Under the pieces are notes generated by a model. That model had not been told where the DNA came from. It worked only from the letters and a program-made list of their open reading frames with translations, and made no database searches. Source: Pedobacter panaciterrae (lineage in GTDB: Bacteria > Bacteroidota > Bacteroidia > Sphingobacteriales > Sphingobacteriaceae). Taken from it: a stretch of DNA of 64,000 nt. The DNA lies in the NCBI RefSeq assembly GCF_013204795.1, contig NZ_JABMKW010000020.1:806001-870000 (forward strand), written 5' to 3'. The position numbers and the translations under genes are program-made. The first letter of the stretch is position 1. Each line of letters opens with the position of its first letter. Positions 54,761 through 63,614 of the stretch are shown in pieces.

Positions 54761-57139
54761 TTATGATTTATTGATGAAGTATCTGAAGTTTAAATAGAAT
54801 CCGCGACCGGGCTTCTGCAGACTAAAATTGTCAAATACCGGTTTATCAGTAATGTTTTTTACTTCCAGGGAAACATTATAACGGCCATTTTTCATGCTAT
54901 AAACAAAATTCATATCATGGGCAACCTGTGTAGGTATACCATTTTTGTCATCTCCGTTTGTACTCCCTAAGCTTGGCCAATAGAGCCAAAAAGAATTAAC
55001 GTACAACAGATTGTAGCCCACTGTAAGGTTATTACCTTTTCTTAAAACATTTTTAAATGATGCAGACACATCTGCGTTGCCAAAAAAGTAAGGGATGTTA
55101 GGCATCTGATCCAGGTAAACAACGCTTTCGTTCTCATAAAATCCACCATCTGGTTTAGGATCATATTTTTGAAGGTTTCTTAACTTCTGATAAGTAACGG
55201 TAGCACCGGCACTTAACCAATTTTTATAGGAATACCTGATTTCTCCATCAATACCTGTGGTGCGTACACCCGAACGATTGTCTGCGATGAGCAAATTCTG
55301 AGATCCGCTTGTGCCACCAACAAATTTATTGTAAATAAAATCGCCCGAGTATCTGTAAATGGCATTAGCAGTTACGGAAAAGCGATTGACCTCATTGATC
55401 TTAAATCCAAATAGAATACCTAAATTGAGGTTATCACTCTTTTCTGGTTTTAAGTTCGGACTAGCAGCCTGATTTTCCAGATCACCAAATATTTCGTTTG
55501 CTTCAGGCATCCGGTTGGTCAGTTCGTAAGAAGTTCTGAGTTGTAAGTCAGGAATTATATAGTAAGCCAGGGCCATGCCATAGCCAAGTTTCTCTGTAGA
55601 TTTGTTGACGTTTCTGCTGCCAATTACATTGTTCAGATAAATGTATTTTCCAAACAGATTTAGACTCAATTTATTTTCTACATCATATCCGTACCCAAAA
55701 CCAAGTACATTCTTATCCATTTTTTTTGCCGGATCTAACGCATTTTTTTCGGGAAATAATAAGTCATCGGTCTTTCTATTGAAGGTAGAAAACACATTGT
55801 TCACCGCCACAGAGTGATGGTCAGAAATTTTATAGCTCAACATAGCTGTGCCAAGCCCATTATTGTTTTTGTATTTAGCTAGCTGTCCGCCATCTCGTTC
55901 ACCCAAAGTCGGCTTAGGATCCCGTATCCCGTCCCAATCGTAATCTGCTCTGGCTGTATCTATTGTTTTTTCATATCCGAGGTTATAGTTTGCGTTCACA
56001 GTAAGGTCCAATCCCTTAATTAAATTTGTCTTTTTGTATTTAAGCGATGGCATAACGATTCTTCCACGCCTGTGTAACTGACCATAAACACTTTCAGGTC
56101 TAGCAGCCGTTTGTATTTCCTTATAGTTCTGACCTAATGTTATTCCGAACAAAAGGTTATCTGCAAATGATTTATTAACCACACCAACGTTTGCTATCAA
56201 AGTTTCGTTATGATAAGTGTCGTTAAATCTCCTTACCGAAGACGCCCTTTTTTCAGGCACCATATCATTCTGCAACCGAAGTTTGAGGTCTGTTTTATAA
56301 TTGTTATCTGAGTAATTCTGGAAAGCGCTTAGCTGTACCGTTAATCCACTCTCTGAAGTAGCTGCAGCATTAATAACACTACGGTGTGTATTGAACGAAC
56401 CATATGAATAAGAGGCATCCACATAATTCCGATGCCTGTTTCCTGTCACAATGTTCACTGCTCCACCCAACGCATCAGAACCTAACCACATAGGTACAAC
56501 ACCTTTATATACCTCTACACGCTCGGCAACATTTATAGGAATGTTGTTGATTTGGAAAGAGGATCCGAAATTGTCCATCGGGATACCATCTATAAAATAG
56601 CGGATATGATTACCTGAAAATCCATTTAATGATACATTAAAGTTGGAACCCACGCCACCCGATTCTCTTACCCGAACGCCAGCAACACGATCCAAAGCGC
56701 CCGAAATATCTAAAGTCGTATTGTAAAGTTTAGTCGCGTCAATTGCCGTTACGTTAAATGCCTGTCTGTTTACCTCTTGGGCCTTTGTCCGACCAATTAC
56801 ATTGACCGTTTCCATTTCTTTGACATCTTCGTCGAGCCCCAGATTTAGTTTTACATCTTCACCATTTCCTATTTTGATTGACTTCTTTTGAGATTTAAAG
56901 CCAATTGCCCAGATTTCGACAATATAGTCTCCTGGTTTAACGTTAGTGACTTTATAAAATCCATTTTGATCTGATATTGCTCCGTACGAGGAATTTCGAA
57001 GCTTTATGGTGGCAGCAGATACAGGTTCTCCTGCACTGCTTTTGAGTTGCCCACTCACACTGGAAGATGTTGTTTGGGCTTTTGAAAAAATAACATAGGT
57101 ACACAGTATACCCAATAGCAAAAATTTCTTAATTTGCAT
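54761..57139 (-). CDS. TonB-dependent receptor (iron-compound uptake)
   Basis: A 792-residue outer-membrane transporter. It has a signal peptide (1-21), a CarboxypepD-regulatory domain (about 25-108), and a plug (about 112-240; LDISGALDRVAGVRVRES, NVSLNGFSGNHIRYFIDGIP, VAERVEVYKGVVPMWLGS, ALGGAVNIVTGN). A beta-barrel follows, ending in GFYLNFRYFINKS. It heads a four-gene operon with DUF4374, PepSY and DUF4198 genes, which points to a siderophore, haem or another metal complex. The promoter is a near-perfect match and the leader carries two hairpins. Confidence 0.92.
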   Translation of the reverse strand: MQIKKFLLLGILCTYVIFSKAQTTSSSVSGQLKSSAGEPVSAATIKLRNSSYGAISDQNGFYKVTNVKPGDYIVEIWAIGFKSQKKSIKIGNGEDVKLNLGLDEDVKEMETVNVIGRTKAQEVNRQAFNVTAIDATKLYNTTLDISGALDRVAGVRVRESGGVGSNFNVSLNGFSGNHIRYFIDGIPMDNFGSSFQINNIPINVAERVEVYKGVVPMWLGSDALGGAVNIVTGNRHRNYVDASYSYGSFNTHRSVINAAATSESGLTVQLSAFQNYSDNNYKTDLKLRLQNDMVPEKRASSVRRFNDTYHNETLIANVGVVNKSFADNLLFGITLGQNYKEIQTAARPESVYGQLHRRGRIVMPSLKYKKTNLIKGLDLTVNANYNLGYEKTIDTARADYDWDGIRDPKPTLGERDGGQLAKYKNNNGLGTAMLSYKISDHHSVAVNNVFSTFNRKTDDLLFPEKNALDPAKKMDKNVLGFGYGYDVENKLSLNLFGKYIYLNNVIGSRNVNKSTEKLGYGMALAYYIIPDLQLRTSYELTNRMPEANEIFGDLENQAASPNLKPEKSDNLNLGILFGFKINEVNRFSVTANAIYRYSGDFIYNKFVGGTSGSQNLLIADNRSGVRTTGIDGEIRYSYKNWLSAGATVTYQKLRNLQKYDPKPDGGFYENESVVYLDQMPNIPYFFGNADVSASFKNVLRKGNNLTVGYNLLYVNSFWLYWPSLGSTNGDDKNGIPTQVAHDMNFVYSMKNGRYNVSLEVKNITDKPVFDNFSLQKPGRGFYLNFRYFINKS

Positions 57140-57165
57140 GACTTTTAACTACGATTAAAGGTGAG

Positions 57166-57205
57166 CCGGCTTAGCCGGTAGCCACACGGGTCCGAACCGT
57201 GTGGC
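57166..57205 (-). ncRNA. Structured leader with two GC-rich hairpins
   Basis: In the about 75-nt leader between the predicted start of transcription and the receptor ATG, GCCACACGG pairs with CCGTGTGGC (9 bp, 7-base loop) and CCGGC pairs with GCCGG (3-base loop), back to back. The surroundings are AT-rich. This could be a cis-acting RNA that controls the operon; I do not recognise a known riboswitch. Confidence 0.5.
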
Positions 57206-57217
57206 ATTTTTATGCTG

Positions 57218-57248
57218 CAAATATAGAGTTATTTAGATTAAGTCCAAA
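57218..57248 (-). promoter_or_regulatory. Promoter of the iron-uptake operon
   Basis: On the minus strand TTTG (57245-57248), a 19-bp spacer and TATATTTG (57218-57225) give a full Bacteroidota promoter. Confidence 0.75.
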
Positions 57249-57757
57249 TAGCAATACTAATAATTATAATATAATTTTCAATTCGTAGTTAAAAGTTTTT
57301 CTATCATATTGATATTCTTGAAATTACCAACCTCAATCCGACCTACATATACACTTTTGGAAATGCTTAACCTGTGGTCAGAAATGATTTATGGTATCAT
57401 CATATAATCCCCGGCATAATTCAAGTATTGGTTGCATTCTAATTTAGCTTCTTTAGACTTAGGGTACTGCTCAGGTAACCAACCATTTGTCACATCATCC
57501 ATCAGGTTACTTTCAAAATCATCGTTTGAAAGCAACCCTGTGGATAAATGTCTTAAATGAAAGCGGATTTCCGCTCTTGTTTATATCTATCAATAATTAA
57601 AATTCAATAGTATCCTAAGTTGGTTGACTTGAACTTGCTGTTTTTTATAATGAAGTGCATCCCTTATAAATATAAAGAAAAGATTCTTTTTATCATTTTA
57701 AAAAACTTTTTGTCTGCTTTTGTGTTCTAATTATAGTTTGAACATAATCTCCCTAAG
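57249..57757. other. Long intergenic region
   Basis: About 500 bp of AT-rich DNA between the divergent iron operon and the fibre-like operon. It holds the possible gene remnant at 57389-57580. The sequence TATAGTTTG at 57732-57740 resembles a -7 element with one extra base, 18 bp before the gene at 57758. I see nothing else. Confidence 0.4.
57389..57580 (-). pseudogene. Possible gene remnant, 63 codons
   Basis: A minus-strand frame open for 63 codons between stops. The translation (…HLSTGLLSNDDFESNLMDD…, …GWLPEQYPKSKEAKLECNQY…) has protein-like, charged helical composition, unlike random AT-rich DNA. The first ATG leaves only 34 residues. It may be the 3' end of a lost gene or a small gene with a non-ATG start. 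I do not recognise it. Confidence 0.3.
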
Positions 57758-58285
57758 ATGAAAACCAAATCCCTATTAGCAGCCTTAGTGCTTTCTGCTG
57801 GACTTTTCAGCATTACAGCCAACGCGCAGACCGATCAGACTGCGCCCGTAACCGTAAATATTGATTTAACCGCTCCAGTAATCTCTATAGATCTTGGTGC
57901 GGATCCTACCGTAAACTTTTTGTATGCTACAGCTGCAGATTATACCGTAGCGCAAACTCAACCTAAGGTTGGGCATTTTACGGTTATCAGTAATCAGAAT
58001 TACGATATAACTGTTGCAGCTCAGGCTGAATTCACCGTATATCCGGCGCAAACCGCTGTTCCGTTAAGTGTGGTTCAAGTAAGTGTTGATCCTGCAACGG
58101 CAAATGGAGGAACGCTGACTATGCAACCATTGTCAATGACACCAGGCGAACTGGTATCGGATGCAACAGCAACTACCGGAGCAACCTATAATGTAAACTA
58201 TTCAATTCCGGACGCTGCTCCTTTGTTGGGTAAAGCTAACGAAGTGTATACTACAACAGTTATCTATACAGCTACACAGTTATAG
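57758..58285 (+). CDS. Secreted single-domain protein, putative fibre subunit
   Basis: A 175-residue exported protein with a signal peptide ending at Ala-Asn-Ala (about 23). The mature part is beta-rich and nearly free of Cys. Residues about 52-175 align with the last third of the 467-residue protein two genes on: both have an AxDY motif (62 here, 356 there), YSIP (148 and 438), LLGK (156 and 448) and Y-TTV near the end (164 and 456). It is first in a three-gene set, and its stop touches the start of the chaperone-like gene. By analogy with chaperone-usher loci it could be the main subunit. That function is inference; the domain similarity is seen directly. Confidence 0.65.
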   Translation: MKTKSLLAALVLSAGLFSITANAQTDQTAPVTVNIDLTAPVISIDLGADPTVNFLYATAADYTVAQTQPKVGHFTVISNQNYDITVAAQAEFTVYPAQTAVPLSVVQVSVDPATANGGTLTMQPLSMTPGELVSDATATTGATYNVNYSIPDAAPLLGKANEVYTTTVIYTATQL

Positions 58286-59122
58286 ATGTCTTACTTTAAT
58301 TCATTAACGAGGCATTACATTGTTTTGCTGAGTTGGATATTGCTGCCAATCCTTACCATAAGTTTTGCACATGGGCAGGGCTTGTCCGTTAGCCCTTCGA
58401 GAATTCTTTTTAAGGGAGAGCCTGGTGAAACCGTTACGCAAGCAATTACCTTTGTTAACAATTCGAAAAATGAATTTAACTTCACCTCTGGTATAAAGGA
58501 TTGGGATCGTGATTCAACAGGAACAAAGCGCTATTTCCCTGTAGGCCAAATCAAAGATTCCAATGGAAAATGGATTCAGCTTTCAGCAGGTAGTTTTGGA
58601 TTGAAACCCGGAGAAACGAAGGAAGTAAACCTCTCACTGATAATCCCTAAGAACGACACCTCCAAAAGGTTAACACATAGTATGGTTTTTTTTACACAGG
58701 TTAAAGAACAGATGAAGAGAAAACCGAACCAGGCCGAAGTAGGTGTTAATGTGCTTATAGAGGTCGGTGTTCAGGTTTATCATGTGCCAGTGGGTTTACC
58801 TGCCGGAGATCTGGAATTTCTGGCCTTTGTGGACAAAGGCATTTCCGGTAATAGCAAGACTGGTATCCGAAAAATGGCCGTAAAGGTGAAAAATTCCGGA
58901 CAGATCAATAAAGACGCCTATGTTAGATTTGAGCTCACCAATAAAGATACAGGTGAAGAAATCCCTATAAAATCTATTGCTATTGCAATGCTTCCGGGTG
59001 CAGAGCAATGGGTAAACCTGGACTTACCTGCCAACCTGAAGGGAAACTATTTAGCCGTCGCGATTTTAGATGCGGGAAGTCAATACGATTTAAAAGTTGC
59101 TGAAAAAGAAGTTACATATTAG
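58286..59122 (+). CDS. PapD-like periplasmic chaperone
   Basis: A 278-residue exported protein. After the signal peptide (about 1-30, ending FAHGQ) comes a beta-sandwich beginning GLSVSPSRILFKGEPGETVT, which resembles the first strands of fimbrial chaperones (SPSR-F-G pattern followed by an N-containing strand, QAITFVNNSKNEFNF). The segment GLKPGETKEVNLSLIIPK could correspond to the F-G strand area. A second Ig-like domain (about 160-278) follows. At about 250 mature residues it is slightly longer than PapD. It starts directly after the TAG of the subunit gene and overlaps the next gene by 26 bp, so it is tightly linked to them. It could also be a WxL-interacting-like protein. Confidence 0.6.
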   Translation: MSYFNSLTRHYIVLLSWILLPILTISFAHGQGLSVSPSRILFKGEPGETVTQAITFVNNSKNEFNFTSGIKDWDRDSTGTKRYFPVGQIKDSNGKWIQLSAGSFGLKPGETKEVNLSLIIPKNDTSKRLTHSMVFFTQVKEQMKRKPNQAEVGVNVLIEVGVQVYHVPVGLPAGDLEFLAFVDKGISGNSKTGIRKMAVKVKNSGQINKDAYVRFELTNKDTGEEIPIKSIAIAMLPGAEQWVNLDLPANLKGNYLAVAILDAGSQYDLKVAEKEVTY

Positions 59123-60500
59123 TTTTATTTTGCTGCTTTATATGGGCGTGTGTATTCCACTTAATGCTCAGATAATTGTAACATTGCCTGAGGCCAATAT
59201 AACGGCACGCAGCAATTATACTGTAACTTTGAATTCAGGAACTTATAATGGTCTTGTAGGTCTTATACCAGTTATTGAGGTCAAAGCAAATACAGCTAAT
59301 TTTGCCAATACTGTAGGCGGAACAGCAACAGTGCCGTTAAATGCGGCATTTTTAAAGATACGAAGTATTGGCTCACTTTCGGTTCTTGGTTCGGCTACCG
59401 AAGTTACACTCACCACGGCCTATCAGGTTATGTATACTGCGCTTGCAAATCTCTCATCTGGAGCTTTTGTGGTAGATTACCGTATCAACTCAGCTGCAAA
59501 TACCTGGGTTGCCGGAATATACCGTACGCCAATACAATTTTATACAGGCGTGCTTAGTCCTAACCGGATTACACCAACCACTCCTAATTTCGACATCACT
59601 ATTCCTGCATTTATAACCCCTCAGGTCACATTGGGAACCGTTAATTTACCAGTGAATAGTTTTAGTATTTACCGAGCTGCAAATGGTCTATCGGTTACAA
59701 AAGCCATATCCGTATCCAATACGGTACCGTATATATTAAGCCTGCAAACCGGCAGCAGCCTTTTTACTTTTAATACAAGTTTGCCCTATAATCAGCTCCC
59801 TTCATCGGCTGTTAGCCAGGTATCTGCAACCTTAACCGGAATTGGCACAGCAACAGCCATTAATTTGTCTACCACCAGCCAGGCATTAACTACCACTACA
59901 GGAATAGGCGTCCCCACAAATAACAATCAGGTGCTCAACGCTGCATTTAACATCACCGGAGCCAACCTTAGGCAAAGTTTTGTGCAGGCTGGAACTTATC
60001 TTGTGCCCATCACATTTACCTGGAACAAACTTAGTACTGCTTACCCTTCCGGAACTTTGCAAACATCACGTTCTGGTAATCTACAAGTTACAGTTAGCGA
60101 CCTTTCTGAAGTTGTAACCAATCAAACCAATGTTTCTTTGGTCTTTTCTTCAGCAAGTGATTATCAGCAAGGAGTTTCCAAACAAATGCCTGCGCATATC
60201 AAAATCAGTAAAACCACACCCTATAATTTGTATGTTAGGGCTTTAACCTCGAGTTTTAGCTCGGGTGCCAATCAGATTCCCTTAAATGTGCTCAGAATAG
60301 GTCCCATGGTGGGCCAGACGGGGATGAATACAGTTACACTCTCTACAACCTCGCAACAGCTTATAAACACAGCAAATCCGGTAATCGACAGAAATTTAAA
60401 TGTACTATATAGCATTCCGGCAAGCGAAACAAATAAGCTGCTTGGAAAACCTGCTGGATCTTACAGTACAACGGTAGTTTTTAGTTTTGTAGCGCTTTAG
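59097..60500 (+). CDS. Secreted protein with three tandem subunit-like domains
   Basis: A 467-residue exported protein. The start is TTG at 59097: only this codon gives a proper signal peptide (MLKKKLHISFILLLYMGVCI, cleavage near LNAQ), whereas the first ATG would leave just ten residues. The gene therefore begins inside the chaperone gene (26-bp overlap). The mature protein has about three beta-rich repeats (about 26-160, 165-310, 330-467). The last is clearly related to the 175-residue protein upstream; the others share LNAAF, the TTSQ-type strand and the Y-(V/T)-P-I/TTV ending. It could be a tip adhesin or a larger subunit. No Cys-rich or known adhesin domain is seen. Confidence 0.65.
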   Translation: MLKKKLHISFILLLYMGVCIPLNAQIIVTLPEANITARSNYTVTLNSGTYNGLVGLIPVIEVKANTANFANTVGGTATVPLNAAFLKIRSIGSLSVLGSATEVTLTTAYQVMYTALANLSSGAFVVDYRINSAANTWVAGIYRTPIQFYTGVLSPNRITPTTPNFDITIPAFITPQVTLGTVNLPVNSFSIYRAANGLSVTKAISVSNTVPYILSLQTGSSLFTFNTSLPYNQLPSSAVSQVSATLTGIGTATAINLSTTSQALTTTTGIGVPTNNNQVLNAAFNITGANLRQSFVQAGTYLVPITFTWNKLSTAYPSGTLQTSRSGNLQVTVSDLSEVVTNQTNVSLVFSSASDYQQGVSKQMPAHIKISKTTPYNLYVRALTSSFSSGANQIPLNVLRIGPMVGQTGMNTVTLSTTSQQLINTANPVIDRNLNVLYSIPASETNKLLGKPAGSYSTTVVFSFVAL

Positions 60501-63340
60501 AAACGGGTTACTCCTACCTTGCGCCGCTCGTCTTTAATCTCAAAATTCAATTGATTATCTGGCTTATCCGGACTTAGCTCTACTTTATTTTCGGAGTTGC
60601 CGATGCTAAATGACATACCTTCTGTTTCGACAAAAACGGTATATGTACCTGCAGGAAGATAAAAAGAGTAATTTCCCGAAGCATCGGTTAGTGTTTTATA
60701 TATTTTTCCATTAGCATCCTTTGCGTTAACAAGTATTCCAGAAAGGATCGGACTGGTGTTTTGATAGCTTTTTTCTATTACCTGCATTTTCCCTTTTAAA
60801 ACAATAGTTTTTACCAACGGAATCTCCATCAATTTGTTTCTAGTAATGACAATTGATATCGGTTCCTGCATTCCCCAATTCTTACTATTAACCACATAAA
60901 CGGTATAATTACCAGGTTTCACCTCATAAAATTTAACAGTGCCCTTTGAATTGGTCCGCGCTGTTTCCTCATTTAATTTAACGGTTATGCCTTCGGCACC
61001 TTTTTCATTTGGATCTCTGATGCCGTTGTTGTTATAATCTTCGAAGTATGCTAACTCCAGCTTCTTTCCTTTGCTTTTATTTAATCCTGAAAACTGCTTT
61101 TCTATACCTACCCTAATCTGACGGGTATTAAAGGTATTGGAATTGAATGAATTAATTGCATAATAGTCAAATGGTACTTTTGTCTTCATAATGCTGTAAA
61201 ACAAGTCGGCAGTTATTGCCCAGTTTCCCTTTATCATCCATTTGCCACTGCCGTTCAAAGCATAATTTTTGGTTTGGGTAAAATCGTAATAATTATACAA
61301 TGTTGCCAGTTGCACATTTAACCTGTTTCTAAACAAAGTAAAGCTGGTATTTGGTCCAAATGAATACAACTTGTAGTCGGCATTCTCTGTTGCAGAAAAA
61401 GAATCGCTTAAATAATAAGGATTGAGCTGAATGTAGCTGGTAAAGCCAAACAGACGATTACTGTAATTGCTATTTAAGCGAAGCGAATGAAATGGCGGTT
61501 TTGGTTCATTAGAAGTATTTTTATAGGTATATCCATAATCAGCATTAATAGATAAACTATGATTGTTGTTAAAAAAATTGAGGTTAGCCTGCATTCTCAC
61601 TGAAGATGATCTCCATTTAAAATCCTGGTTAAGCTGTGTAAGCAATTGCATGCCCTGAAGTGATTGATCCATAAAGTAAGGTCTGAAATCGAGGTTGATC
61701 TTTCCCATAAGAATACTGTAACCTACCTCATAAACATTGATGATGTTTTTGTTTGCACTAAAGTTATAGCGGTTTCCAATATCCTGATACTCCGGCGAAT
61801 TGTTCAAAATACTTATCCTTGCCGAAAGTGTACCCTTTTCCATCGTTTTAACCACTCTGTTATCACTCTGGAAAAGGCCTCTGTGCAGTCCGGTATAATA
61901 GGAAGTACTGTAATAATTGTTAGTGATAAATTGATAGCTACCTGCATTCAGTGTGTAATTTATACCTAAAGCTGCTGCATGTTTGCCCGTGCGGTTATTT
62001 GCTTTTTCTAAACTGTAGCCACCCTCGAGATCTAATTGCTGGGTGGCGTTTAACCTGACGGCTGTTTTCCCGCTTACCTGGTGGCTGCTCACACCGAAGA
62101 AACCATTTTGAATGTGAAGATATGTTAGCCTGCCCTGCTGATCACCAATGGTTTTAAAGGCGTAGTTTGCTGCAATAATAGTTGGGCCTTCCAATGAGTT
62201 TGTTACCTGGCTCATCAGCATATAATTGTTCTGCATGCCATATATGCTTAGACTCTTATCTTCATTGAAATTAAGGGTAGCTTTAGCACCTCTGCCACTT
62301 AGGGCATAGTCAAGATTTTCATAAATGCTGCCGATCTTTATTCCCCAGTCTTTATGCTGGTAGTCAAGGTAACTATCGTACAGGTTAATGCCTTGCAAAT
62401 CCTGGTAGTAATCCAAATTGAAACGATAATGGAGGTCGGAATTGTTGGATAAATTAAGTTTTCCGTTAGCCTGCATCTGATAAAATGAACTGTTCTGGCT
62501 CATGCTCAGATATCTTAAAGCGGCTGTATTGTTCAGATTTTCGTCATATGGATTGTCACCTGCCCCATATCTTCTTACGCTGCTGACACTCATGATTCTG
62601 ATTCTTTTTAGCGCCAGCTGATTACCACCCTGATCCACTGCCTGGATGGTTACATTAAAATCGGCAGCAATTTTATTGTTCAGTTTGTTCCGCGCATTAA
62701 AAGGCAACAATTGCTGAGCACCCGGCTGCAAAACCAACGACATTTCCTCGCCTGTGAACTCCAGACCTTCTGGCACTTCAGTAAGTGCCAGGCGGAAGGA
62801 AATTGGGACTATGCCCCTGTTGGTGCATAACAACATGATCTGAGATTGACCGGTAACCTGATTGAGGTAAAATTCTGATTGCTCGGTGCTGATATCCAGT
62901 CCAGTCACATCACTTAATAGCGTATAAAAAGAAACAGCAGGCTGGATTTTCAACTGCGCATCGTCGGATTTAATAAATACAGTAAAAGCTTGTATATTTT
63001 TGTTTATTGTTTTTCTGTCGGCAATGTATTTTAATGGGAATGCCTTTTTCTCTTTGGCATTTAAGTTAATGCTTTTAGGAAGCGTAATCATACCTGCAAG
63101 TGTCGGTGTTTTAATTGCTTCGGAACTTAGTAAAACGACTTTATCTGACAGGTTCTCTATGATCAGTTTATTCGAAAAGGTTTGACCTCCGCTTACTTTA
63201 ATAGTATCTTTTTCAAAACTATAGCGAACATTGTATATCTGCTGGGCGACAGCCTGGTTACAAATCAAAAAAGCACAACAAAAACAAATGAATATTAACA
63301 GACTAAAACACTTATCTATGCTTTTCTTTTTGCAGATCAT
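60497..63340 (-). CDS. Large outer-membrane barrel with Ig-like and CarboxypepD-like domains (usher-like)
   Basis: A 947-residue exported protein from the ATG at 63340; a GTG 51 bp upstream would precede the signal peptide by 17 residues. The signal peptide (1-32) is followed by two Ig-like domains (about 35-250), a long series of alternating amphipathic strands without plug motifs (about 265-750; last strand near FNTRQIRVGIEKQF), and two C-terminal beta-domains. The first has a calcium-site-like EDYNNNGIRDPNEKG (about 766-780), the second LTDASGNYSFYLPAGTYTV. The order N-domain, barrel, two C-domains parallels fimbrial ushers, but I recognise no usher signature. It converges on the putative subunit operon with a 4-bp stop overlap, so the link to it is by position. 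Confidence 0.6.
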   Translation of the reverse strand: MICKKKSIDKCFSLLIFICFCCAFLICNQAVAQQIYNVRYSFEKDTIKVSGGQTFSNKLIIENLSDKVVLLSSEAIKTPTLAGMITLPKSINLNAKEKKAFPLKYIADRKTINKNIQAFTVFIKSDDAQLKIQPAVSFYTLLSDVTGLDISTEQSEFYLNQVTGQSQIMLLCTNRGIVPISFRLALTEVPEGLEFTGEEMSLVLQPGAQQLLPFNARNKLNNKIAADFNVTIQAVDQGGNQLALKRIRIMSVSSVRRYGAGDNPYDENLNNTAALRYLSMSQNSSFYQMQANGKLNLSNNSDLHYRFNLDYYQDLQGINLYDSYLDYQHKDWGIKIGSIYENLDYALSGRGAKATLNFNEDKSLSIYGMQNNYMLMSQVTNSLEGPTIIAANYAFKTIGDQQGRLTYLHIQNGFFGVSSHQVSGKTAVRLNATQQLDLEGGYSLEKANNRTGKHAAALGINYTLNAGSYQFITNNYYSTSYYTGLHRGLFQSDNRVVKTMEKGTLSARISILNNSPEYQDIGNRYNFSANKNIINVYEVGYSILMGKINLDFRPYFMDQSLQGMQLLTQLNQDFKWRSSSVRMQANLNFFNNNHSLSINADYGYTYKNTSNEPKPPFHSLRLNSNYSNRLFGFTSYIQLNPYYLSDSFSATENADYKLYSFGPNTSFTLFRNRLNVQLATLYNYYDFTQTKNYALNGSGKWMIKGNWAITADLFYSIMKTKVPFDYYAINSFNSNTFNTRQIRVGIEKQFSGLNKSKGKKLELAYFEDYNNNGIRDPNEKGAEGITVKLNEETARTNSKGTVKFYEVKPGNYTVYVVNSKNWGMQEPISIVITRNKLMEIPLVKTIVLKGKMQVIEKSYQNTSPILSGILVNAKDANGKIYKTLTDASGNYSFYLPAGTYTVFVETEGMSFSIGNSENKVELSPDKPDNQLNFEIKDERRKVGVTRF

Positions 63341-63448
63341 GTTGCAAATCAGGTTAGACGATATATTTGGCCGGCAAGTGCTATTTGGCACTTACCATAA
63401 TAGAACAACAAACAATTATCTTAATTGTTTATTTATATAATATTGATG

Positions 63449-63456
63449 CAAAAGTA
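63449..63456 (-). promoter_or_regulatory. Candidate -7 element for the barrel gene
   Basis: On the minus strand TACTTTTG matches TANNTTTG, about 110 bp before the ATG. The leader between contains a 6-bp hairpin (AAGTGC/GCACTT near 63376-63393). Confidence 0.4.
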
Positions 63457-63546
63457 TTACGTTTTAAGCTGATCCAGAAGAGGTTTGAATATACCCATCG
63501 TCATCATCTCGACTACAGAATAAGCGACACTATAAACGGCGGTATA

Positions 63547-63591
63547 AATAAAGAGGGTGATCATGATTTAAATATGATCACCCTCTTTATT
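63547..63591. terminator. Strong bidirectional hairpin after SusD
   Basis: AATAAAGAGGGTGATCAT and its exact complement form an 18-bp stem around a 9-base loop. It lies 23 bp after the stop of the SusD-like gene on the minus strand and is flanked by A/T runs, so it probably ends the SusCD transcript. Confidence 0.85.
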
Positions 63592-63614
63592 ATTTGGTTT
63601 TAACAAAAATTAAA

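Noticed and set aside
63341-63391. GTG start for the outer-membrane barrel protein
   Set aside because: It would place 17 residues before a well-formed signal peptide; the ATG at 63340 fits better.
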